Part shown: piece by piece, positions 57,245 through 64,000 of the stretch
Position numbering within the stretch: the first letter of the stretch is position 1
Layout: each line of letters opens with the position of its first letter
DNA from: Streptomyces violaceorubidus
GTDB lineage: Bacteria > Actinomycetota > Actinomycetes > Streptomycetales > Streptomycetaceae
Assembly: GCF_000717995.1 (NCBI RefSeq)
Contig: NZ_JODM01000012.1
Location: 82,859 to 146,858, forward strand
Length of the DNA stretch: 64,000 nucleotides
Reading direction: 5' to 3'
The notes under the pieces: model-generated
Seen by the model: the letters and a program-made list of their open reading frames with translations, nothing else
What the model was told of the DNA's origin: nothing
Databases searched by the model: none
Made by a program: the position numbers and the translations under genes

Positions 57245-58078
57245 TCACCGCATTCCACGCTCCACCACCACGGAGTTGTACGCCGCGACCTGCGCCCGCC
57301 GGGCCACCCGCTCCACCGGCCTGAGCGCCTCCCCCCGCGCCACCATCTCGGACGCGCTCACCGCACCCCCGTGCCCGCTCTCCGACACCAGCGACACCAG
57401 CATCCCCACCCGCTGCGCCAACTCCAGCACCCGCACCGCCCGCGGCGGATACCCCGGCGCCAGCACCTCGCGCCCCCTCCCGCCCGTCGCCCGGCCACCG
57501 CCCCTCATCGAGGCGCTGCGCGCCGCCCCGTCGACTCGCGCCCGGTACGCCGCGACCGCCGCCTCCGCCACCGGCCCCGACCCGGCGACGTCCAGCCGCG
57601 TCAGCACTTCCGTCGCGTCCCGCAGCGCCTCCGCCAACTCCCGCTCAGCCTCCCCGAGCGAGGGCACGTCCGCCGCCGGCGCCTCCCGCACCGGCAGGCA
57701 GTGCCAGACGACCTCGACGTGCACATCACCCTCGGGGCCCGCCTCGTACACCTCCGGCACCAGCCCCAGCGCGGCCCCCTCGCAGATCACCGCCTCCTCG
57801 GCCTCCAGCGCCCGCGCGTTGAACTCCGGCGGCCCGCTCAGCCCCAGCGGATGCCCCGGCGCGGGCAGCGCCACCCGCAGCCCGGACGCCCCGAGCGCCC
57901 GCAGCCGCCCCAGCGCCAGCGTGAGACCGACCGGCGCGGTCTCGCCCGGCAGCCCCTCCACGCGGTGCACCGCGTCCTCGCCCACGATCGCGATCGCGGC
58001 GTCGTCCGGCGAGACCATATGGGCAATAAGGGCATTTCCCCAGGCGGCAAGGCGCCCTGCGCGTGGTTCCGAGAGCAT
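57245..58078 (-). CDS. Conserved hypothetical protein
   Basis: I do not recognise this 277-residue protein. It has an Ala/Gly/Val-rich, mostly alpha/beta N-terminal half (VSPDDAAIAIVGEDAVHRVE, GASGLRVALPAPGHPLGLSG) and a helical C-terminal half with an EAERELAEALRDATEVLTRL helix and a VLELAQRVGMLVSLVSESGH segment. There are no membrane helices or signal peptide. The start ATG at 58078 has GGTGGGGGC upstream. It is divergent from the ABC ATPase gene and shares its promoter region. Confidence 0.72.
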   Translation of the reverse strand: MLSEPRAGRLAAWGNALIAHMVSPDDAAIAIVGEDAVHRVEGLPGETAPVGLTLALGRLRALGASGLRVALPAPGHPLGLSGPPEFNARALEAEEAVICEGAALGLVPEVYEAGPEGDVHVEVVWHCLPVREAPAADVPSLGEAERELAEALRDATEVLTRLDVAGSGPVAEAAVAAYRARVDGAARSASMRGGGRATGGRGREVLAPGYPPRAVRVLELAQRVGMLVSLVSESGHGGAVSASEMVARGEALRPVERVARRAQVAAYNSVVVERGMR

Positions 58079-58231
58079 GCCCCCACCCTAAGGACAGGAC
58101 CGATGGAACGGTGACGCCGACCGGTGGCGTAGATTTCCTGGAGGGGCCTGCGCCCACCGGCGCCGCGGCCCGAGTCACAGGTGTACGCGACAGCCGAGAC
58201 CGGCCACAATGCAAGGGGAGACAACGCGCTC

Positions 58232-59029
<798 letters not shown>

Positions 59030-59083
59030 CCCGCCCCCCGTGCGCCCTGTCCCCGGCGTCCCCGACGGACCTACCATGACAGC

Positions 59084-59515
59084 GTGAACGACATCGACGC
59101 ATGGGTGTGGTGGCTCGTCGCCGCGGCAGCGCTCGGAATCCCGCTCGTCGTGACCGCGATGCCGGAGTTCGGGATGTTCGCCGTCGGCGCGGTCGCCGCC
59201 GCCGTCACCTCCGGACTGGGCGCGGGCCTCGTCGTCCAGGTCATCGTCTTCGTCATCGTCTCCGTCGCCCTCATCGCCGTCGTACGGCCCATCGCCGCCC
59301 GACACCGCTCCCAACAGCCCCAACTGGCCACGGGAGTGGACGCCCTGAGAGGAAGACAGGCCGTCGTGCTGGAGCGCGTGGACGGCTCGGGCGGACGGAT
59401 CAAACTGGCCGGGGAGGTCTGGTCGGCCCGCGCCCTGGACACCGGGCGCGCCTTCGAGCCCGGTGAGGAAGTGGACGTCGTGGAGATCGACGGGGCCACG
59501 GCCGTCATCATGTGA
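59084..59515 (+). CDS. NfeD-like membrane protein
   Basis: This 143-residue protein has two or three transmembrane helices in the first 70 residues (WVWWLVAAAALGIPLVVTAM, FAVGAVAAAVTSGLGAGLVV, VIVFVIVSVALIAVVRPIAA). A C-terminal OB-like soluble domain follows (ALRGRQAVVLERVDGSGGRI, GEEVDVVEIDGATAVIM). That is the NfeD short form, which usually pairs with an SPFH protein; the next gene is one. A TACCAT lies six bases before the GTG, again consistent with a leaderless start. Confidence 0.9.
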   Translation: MNDIDAWVWWLVAAAALGIPLVVTAMPEFGMFAVGAVAAAVTSGLGAGLVVQVIVFVIVSVALIAVVRPIAARHRSQQPQLATGVDALRGRQAVVLERVDGSGGRIKLAGEVWSARALDTGRAFEPGEEVDVVEIDGATAVIM

Positions 59516-59694
59516 TCCGGCCGTGCGCAAGTGACGCGAACGTCCCCCGCGTGGTGCGACGGTCTGTCAGACTCGACCAGCAAGATCTTCAACAGCCGTA
59601 AGATCAGCAGTAGTCAGGGTCAACCGGGCCAACAGGGCCCGGTCACACAGGATCTGCCGGAGCGCCGAGGCGGAGAAGGGGACGGACACCCACG

Positions 59695-60654
59695 ATGGAA
59701 CCGGTCATCATCGTCCTGATCATCCTGGTGGTGTTGGTCTTCATCGCCCTGATCAAGACCATCCAGGTCATCCCACAGGCCAGCGCCGCCATCGTCGAGC
59801 GCTTCGGCCGCTACACGCGGACCCTCAACGCGGGCCTCAACATCGTGGTCCCGTTCATCGACACCATCCGCAACCGCATCGACCTGCGCGAACAGGTCGT
59901 CCCCTTCCCGCCCCAGCCGGTCATCACCCAGGACAACCTGGTCGTCAACATCGACACCGTCATCTACTACCAGGTGACCGACGCCCGGGCCGCCACCTAC
60001 GAGGTCGCCAGTTACATCCAGGCGATCGAGCAGCTCACCGTCACCACCCTGCGCAACATCATCGGTGGCATGGACCTGGAGCGCACCCTGACCTCCCGCG
60101 AGGAGATCAACGCGGCGCTGCGCGGCGTCCTCGACGAGGCCACCGGCAAGTGGGGCATCCGCGTCAACCGCGTCGAGCTCAAGGCCATCGAACCGCCCAC
60201 CTCCATCCAGGACTCGATGGAGAAGCAGATGCGCGCCGACCGCGACAAGCGTGCCGCGATCCTCCAGGCCGAAGGTGTCCGGCAGTCCGAGATCCTGCGC
60301 GCCGAGGGTGAGAAGCAGTCCCAGATCCTGCGCGCCGAAGGTGAGGCCAAGGCCGCCGCACTGCGCGCCGAGGGCGAGGCCCAGGCCGTCCGCACGGTCT
60401 TCGAGGCCATCCACGCCGGCGACCCGGACCAGAAGCTGCTCTCCTACCAGTACCTCCAGATGCTCCCCAAGATCGCCGAGGGCGACGCCAACAAGCTCTG
60501 GATCGTCCCCAGCGAGATCGGCGACGCCCTGAAGGGCCTCTCCGGCGCCATGGGCAACCTCGGCGGCCTGGGCGGCGTTTCGGGCGGCGGAGGCGGCAAC
60601 GGCGGCGCGAGCGTCCCCGCCCAGGAACGCCGAGAGAAGCCGTCGATCGACTGA
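59695..60654 (+). CDS. SPFH/Band 7 (stomatin-like) protein
   Basis: This 319-residue protein has an N-terminal membrane helix (PVIIVLIILVVLVFIALIKT) and an SPFH domain (IQVIPQASAAIVERFGRYTR, AGLNIVVPFIDTIRNRIDLR, LRNIIGGMDLERTLTSREE). A charged coiled-coil follows with repeating EGEKQSQILRAEGEAKAAAL units. A Gly-rich tail ends it. SPFH/NfeD pairs form membrane microdomains and act in protein quality control. The gene lies 180 bp after the NfeD-like gene; the gap holds the hairpin GGGCC/GGCCC near 59627. Confidence 0.94.
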   Translation: MEPVIIVLIILVVLVFIALIKTIQVIPQASAAIVERFGRYTRTLNAGLNIVVPFIDTIRNRIDLREQVVPFPPQPVITQDNLVVNIDTVIYYQVTDARAATYEVASYIQAIEQLTVTTLRNIIGGMDLERTLTSREEINAALRGVLDEATGKWGIRVNRVELKAIEPPTSIQDSMEKQMRADRDKRAAILQAEGVRQSEILRAEGEKQSQILRAEGEAKAAALRAEGEAQAVRTVFEAIHAGDPDQKLLSYQYLQMLPKIAEGDANKLWIVPSEIGDALKGLSGAMGNLGGLGGVSGGGGGNGGASVPAQERREKPSID

Positions 60655-60772
60655 CGGCACTCCCTGGATGCCAGGCGACCGCCGCGCCCCTCAACGGGCG
60701 CGGCGAACTGCGCGACCAGCCACGAACGGTCCGCTCCCGGGGCAGAGAACCCGAGCCCCGAGGGCGCAGCCG

Positions 60773-61279
60773 TCACGCAGCGTCCAGCACCAACCACTCC
60801 GGCAGCGCGGCGAAGTCGTCCCGGGCCAGCGCCAGCAACATCGCATCGGCGGGAGTCGGCTCGAACGGCTCCCGCAGCAACGGCATCCCGGCCTGCTCCG
60901 GCGTCCGGTTCGCCTTGCGGTGATTGTCCTCAGCACACGAGGCCACCGTGTTCAGCCACGTGTCCTGGCCCCCGTGCGACCGCGGCACCACGTGGTCGAC
61001 GGTCGTCGCCCGCCGTCCGCAGTACGCGCACCGGTGCCGGTCCCGCACCAGCACCCCGCGCCTCGACCACGGGGCGCGTCTTCGGAACGGCACCCGTACG
61101 TACTGGCAGAGCCTGATCACCCGCGGCGCGGGTATGTCGAGCGCGGCTCCGCGCATCCGCAGCGAGGGGTGGGCCTGCTCGACGACGGCCTTGTCCTGGA
61201 GCACCAGCACGACGGCTCGATTCAACGTCACCGTCGACAACGGCTCGAAGCTCGCGTTCAGCACCAGCGTGTCCCGCAT
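60773..61279 (-). CDS. HNH endonuclease family protein
   Basis: This 168-residue protein has the HNH nuclease core: HRCAYCGRRATTVDHVVPRS (zinc CxxC plus catalytic His) and LNTVASCAEDNHRKANRTPE with the second CxxxxN-H. The N-terminal domain begins MRDTLVLNASFEPLSTVTLN, typical of a widely spread actinobacterial HNH group. The substrate is unknown; no restriction or toxin partner lies nearby. The ATG at 61279 follows GGGAGGTGGG. Confidence 0.9.
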   Translation of the reverse strand: MRDTLVLNASFEPLSTVTLNRAVVLVLQDKAVVEQAHPSLRMRGAALDIPAPRVIRLCQYVRVPFRRRAPWSRRGVLVRDRHRCAYCGRRATTVDHVVPRSHGGQDTWLNTVASCAEDNHRKANRTPEQAGMPLLREPFEPTPADAMLLALARDDFAALPEWLVLDAA

Positions 61280-61415
61280 ACCAGCCCACCTCCCGTGCGC
61301 ACCGGCCCACCCCCTGGCGGGCTGGAACAACTCTGGCCGGGCACGCCGGGATGGACAACGCAATATCTGCTGCTCCGACGGGGGACGCGCCCCCACCACC
61401 CCCCGGCAACAAAAT

Positions 61416-61451
61416 GCCCGCCCCTGATCCATTCCAAGACCGGGGGCGGGC
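61416..61451 (-). terminator. Hairpin terminator after the PEBP-like gene
   Basis: GCCCGCCCC and GGGGCGGGC pair across an 18-base loop. On the minus strand the hairpin is followed by ATTTTGTT, a good T tract, so it ends the YbhB-like transcript. Confidence 0.8.
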
Positions 61452-61477
61452 AAACGTTCCATGAACGCTCGGAAGAG

Positions 61478-62017
61478 TCAGCTCTCCGCGGGCACCTCGT
61501 ACTCACCGATGAGCTGGGCCCGCGCGAGGGTGTGGAACCGCAGGTTGAAGCCGACGAACGCCGCAGTGCCGTCCGAGTCCGGCCCTAGCTTCTCCTGGTC
61601 CACGGCGTACACCGTGAACACGTACCGGTGCGGGCCGTCCCCGGCCGGCGGCGCGGCCCCGCCGAAGTCCTTGGTGCCGTAGTCGTTGCGCGCCTGTACG
61701 GCACCCTGGGGCAGCCCCTCGAAGGTGCCGTTGCCCGCGCCCGCCGGCAGCTCGGTCACCGAGGCCGGGATGTCGAACACCACCCAGTGCCAGAACCCGC
61801 TGCCCGTCGGGGCGTCCGGGTCGTAGCACGTCACGGCGAAGCTCTTGGTCCCGGCGGGAAAGCCCTCCCACCGCAGGTGCGGAGAGGTGTTGCCGACCGC
61901 GTGGACCTGAGCGTCCTTGAGCGTCCCGCCCTCCTGGACGTCGTCGCTCGTGACGGTGAACGACGGCACGGGCGGATGGAAGTCATGGGGGAGCGGACGC
62001 CGCTTCAGCTCGGTCAC
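61478..62017 (-). CDS. YbhB/YbcL family (Raf kinase inhibitor-like, PEBP) protein
   Basis: This 179-residue protein has PEBP-family segments: [40 protein letters not shown] (the DPDAP and HW pocket), [20 protein letters not shown] and [13 protein letters not shown]. The family binds small anionic or phospholipid ligands; the function in bacteria is mostly unknown. It has no signal peptide. The GTG at 62017 follows AGGAGG. It lies next to spo0M on the same strand, with a gap of about 50 bp. Confidence 0.92.
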   Translation of the reverse strand: MTELKRRPLPHDFHPPVPSFTVTSDDVQEGGTLKDAQVHAVGNTSPHLRWEGFPAGTKSFAVTCYDPDAPTGSGFWHWVVFDIPASVTELPAGAGNGTFEGLPQGAVQARNDYGTKDFGGAAPPAGDGPHRYVFTVYAVDQEKLGPDSDGTAAFVGFNLRFHTLARAQLIGEYEVPAES

Positions 62018-62067
62018 CTCGGTACCTCCTGAATGGTCTGGTGCAGAGATGACCGAGCCTAGATCCA

Positions 62068-62850
62068 TCAGAACCAGTTGCGCTTGCTGCCGACCTCGGA
62101 GAGCCACTGGTTGAGGTACGCCGCCCAGTCGGTGCCCTGGTAGTCGTTCAGCCCGACCTTGAAGGAACGGAACGTGTCGCTGCCCTCGCTGAACAGCCCG
62201 GGCTTCTTGTCCATCTCCAGCACGACGTCCATCGCCTGCGCGTCGGCCACGAAGCTCAGCTCGACCTGGTTGAGCCCGCGGTACTGCTGCGGCGGGAAGA
62301 ACTCGATCTCCTGGTAGAAGGGCAGCTGCTGGCGCGTCCCCCGGATGTGTCCCCGCTCCATGTCCGCGCTCTTGAAGCGGAAGCCCAGGCCGATGAAGGC
62401 GTCCAGGATCGCCTTCTGCGCCGGCAGCGGGTGCACGTTGATCGGGTCCAGGTCACCGGAGTCCACGGCGCGCGCGATCTCCAGCTCCGTGGTGACGCCG
62501 ATGTTCATCCCGCGCAGCGACTGGCCGTCGATCATCGTGATCGGCGTCTCCCACGGGATCTCCAGGCCGAACGGCACCGCGTGCACCGCACCGGCCTTCA
62601 GCTCGAAGGCGCCGCCGAGACGCACCTTGGTGAACTCGATGTCCTGCTTGTACTCCTGGTCGCCGCTCTCCACCTCGACCTTGGCCTGGAGCCCGACCGA
62701 CAGCCCTTCGATCCCCTGGTCGACGGACCCACCCTGGATCCGCACCTCGCCCTGGACGACACCCCCCGGTACGACGTTGACCTCATGCAGCTCGGTCTCG
62801 ACCGAAGCCCCGCCGGCCCCCAGGCTCGCGAGCAGCTTCTTGAACGCCAT
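62068..62850 (-). CDS. spo0M: Sporulation-control protein Spo0M homolog
   Basis: This 260-residue arrestin-fold protein has the family start [40 protein letters not shown], the [14 protein letters not shown] terminus, and [20 protein letters not shown]. Spo0M proteins of Bacillus affect sporulation and cell shape; in actinomycetes the role is not known in detail. The ATG follows a weak AGAGGGAG. It is divergent from the glycosylase gene at 62997. Confidence 0.93.
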   Translation of the reverse strand: MAFKKLLASLGAGGASVETELHEVNVVPGGVVQGEVRIQGGSVDQGIEGLSVGLQAKVEVESGDQEYKQDIEFTKVRLGGAFELKAGAVHAVPFGLEIPWETPITMIDGQSLRGMNIGVTTELEIARAVDSGDLDPINVHPLPAQKAILDAFIGLGFRFKSADMERGHIRGTRQQLPFYQEIEFFPPQQYRGLNQVELSFVADAQAMDVVLEMDKKPGLFSEGSDTFRSFKVGLNDYQGTDWAAYLNQWLSEVGSKRNWF

Positions 62851-62996
62851 GTCTCTCCCTCTCCAGGCTTGCGTGTGGATCCTCGATCCCTACAAACGCG
62901 ATCCGGCCGTGGCCGGTTCCGCGCCCACACCCTGGCAAGGCCGACGCTCCCTGACCACCCCCGCGCACGGTCCCGGCTGCGTTACGCTCGGACGGC

Positions 62997-63638
62997 ATGA
63001 TCGCGAGCCCTGACCGTACGCCCCTGTCCAGGGATTTCTTCGACCGCCCCGTTCTGGAGGTGGCCCCCGACCTCCTGGGCCGCATCCTGGTGCGCACCAC
63101 CCCGGACGGTCCGATCGCCCTCCGTCTGACGGAGGTGGAGGCCTACGACGGTCAGAACGATCCCGGCTCCCACGCCTACCGCGGTCGCACCCCCCGCAAC
63201 GACGTGATGTTCGGTCCCCCCGGACACGTGTACGTCTACTTCACCTACGGCATGTGGTTCTGCATGAACCTGGTGTGCGGCCCCGAGGACAGGGCGAGTG
63301 CGGTTCTGCTCCGCGCCGGCGAGGTCATCGAGGGTGCCGAACTGGCCCGGACCCGTCGGCTCTCCGCCCGCAATGACAAGGAACTGGCCAAAGGACCGGC
63401 CCGCCTCGCCACCGCCCTCGGCGTGGACCGCGCCCTGAACGGCACGGACGCGTGCACGGCGGAAGACACCCCGCTGCGCGTCCTGACCGGTGCCCCCGTC
63501 CCCGGTGACCAGGTACGCAACGGGCCGCGGACCGGTGTGGCCGGCGACGGCGGCGTGCACCCCTGGCGCTACTGGGTCGCCGACGACCCGACGGTCAGCC
63601 CGTATCGGGCGCATGTCCCCAGGAAGCGCCGAAGTTGA
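62997..63638 (+). CDS. DNA-3-methyladenine glycosylase (AAG/MPG family)
   Basis: This 213-residue protein is an alkyladenine DNA glycosylase: [40 protein letters not shown] (catalytic Glu), [20 protein letters not shown] and [13 protein letters not shown]. It starts base-excision repair by removing alkylated purines. The TGA stop at 63636-63638 lies within the TTGACT -35 element of the rRNA promoter that follows. A TACGCT precedes the ATG, so leaderless or near-leaderless transcription is likely. Confidence 0.94.
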   Translation: MIASPDRTPLSRDFFDRPVLEVAPDLLGRILVRTTPDGPIALRLTEVEAYDGQNDPGSHAYRGRTPRNDVMFGPPGHVYVYFTYGMWFCMNLVCGPEDRASAVLLRAGEVIEGAELARTRRLSARNDKELAKGPARLATALGVDRALNGTDACTAEDTPLRVLTGAPVPGDQVRNGPRTGVAGDGGVHPWRYWVADDPTVSPYRAHVPRKRRS

Positions 63639-63663
63639 CTCTCCCTTGGCAGACGCGTAACGT
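63635..63663 (+). promoter_or_regulatory. rRNA operon promoter P1
   Basis: TTGACT (63635-63640) and TAACGT (63658-63663) are separated by exactly 17 bases, a close match to the consensus for the main vegetative sigma factor HrdB. The promoter overlaps the end of the glycosylase gene and fires into the rRNA leader. Confidence 0.8.
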
Positions 63664-64000
63664 AGCCCGAGCCGCTTGACCCGGGTACGGCAATCGCCTG
63701 CAGCCGGAAGCGGCCACCCACTACCTACGACTTCCCTCAGCGGGGACGATTTCGGCATGTCCACATGCCTGAATTCAAACTCGCGGGACTCGATTATGAG
63801 TCCCTGGAGAAATCGGCTAACGTAGTGAATGTCGAAAGGCCGACGAGCGAAAGCGCGAAGGCTGTCGACAAAACCCGCCGACCGGGAATCGGATCGAAAA
63901 GGATCTGATAGAGTCGGAAACGCAAGACCGAAGGGAAGCGCCCGGAGGAAAGCCCGAGAGGGTGAGTACAAAGGAAGCGTCCGTTCCTTGAGAACTCAAC
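63664..64000 (+). promoter_or_regulatory. rRNA operon upstream leader and further promoters
   Basis: No protein gene is present here. The segment has additional -10-like elements (TAACGT at 63818-63823 with TTATGA at 63794; TAGAGT at 63909-63914), which fits the multiple-promoter layout of Streptomyces rRNA operons. It ends with TTCCTTGAGAACTCAAC, the typical actinobacterial leader just before 16S rRNA. The GTGAGTACAAAGG region may contain boxA-like antitermination and processing signals. The 16S gene itself begins beyond the right edge. Confidence 0.8.

Overview
The window is a stretch of a Streptomyces chromosome, and everything in it looks like core-genome housekeeping and developmental DNA. 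The base composition is very GC-rich, third codon positions are almost all G or C, GTG starts are common, and many genes overlap by ATGA or GTGA. Strong markers for the genus are a short chaplin (chpE), a Gbn-type nucleoid protein, a streptophobe family membrane protein, an SGM_5486-type 38-residue protein and an actinobacterial FHA-ABC transporter. I see no prophage, insertion sequence, CRISPR array, integrase or tRNA gene. The gene order (cob genes, pit, ABC-F, gbn, tyrS, fabG-fabI, serB, queA, two-component pair, chpE, spo0M, rRNA leader) matches my recollection of the S. coelicolor SCO18xx region, read in reverse.

Layout. (1) 1-10.8 kb: a cobalamin operon on the minus strand (cobD, cobQ, cobN, a fused chelatase I/D subunit, cobO, cobB, cobI). 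It is headed by a cobalamin riboswitch and every gene overlaps the next. (2) 11-20 kb: a PiT phosphate transporter with a small membrane protein, a class II aldolase, an alpha/beta hydrolase, an unknown protein, a VOC protein, an ABC-F ATPase preceded by a 9-codon ORF, gbn, and an enoyl-CoA hydratase. (3) 20-23.4 kb: an envelope-stress island of Asp23/Gls24, DUF6286 and AmaP-like proteins. (4) 23-31 kb: an atypical SDR, a GH15 enzyme, a SURF1 protein, a Cys-rich small protein, a DEDDh exonuclease with BRCT, a CopD-like protein and a secreted subtilase. (5) 31-44 kb: a DUF485/acetate-type symporter pair, moaA, a GlsB-like protein, tyrS, the TldD/TldE pair, fabG-fabI, and a GntR regulator divergent from an MFS transporter. 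(6) 44-54.7 kb: small membrane proteins, sixA, serB, a streptophobe gene with three frame breaks, the FHA-ABC transporter, a secreted SLT-domain protein with a structured RNA leader, queA and an SDR. (7) 54.8-64 kb: a GAF histidine kinase with its LuxR-type regulator, chpE, an ABC ATPase, an NfeD/SPFH pair, an HNH protein, a PEBP-like protein, Spo0M, an alkyladenine glycosylase, then the promoters and leader of an rRNA operon whose 16S gene starts beyond the right edge.

The most useful observations are these. Five GATC sites lie within 56 bp upstream of gbn. A 9-codon ORF sits in front of the ABC-F gene. A three-way-junction RNA leader precedes the SLT-domain gene. The streptophobe gene carries three breaks that are each explained by one missing base in a short G/C run. 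A perfect operator-like palindrome lies inside an apparently leaderless promoter between the GntR regulator and the MFS transporter. An 18-bp palindrome lies upstream of the secreted protease. An rRNA promoter -35 element overlaps the stop codon of the glycosylase gene.
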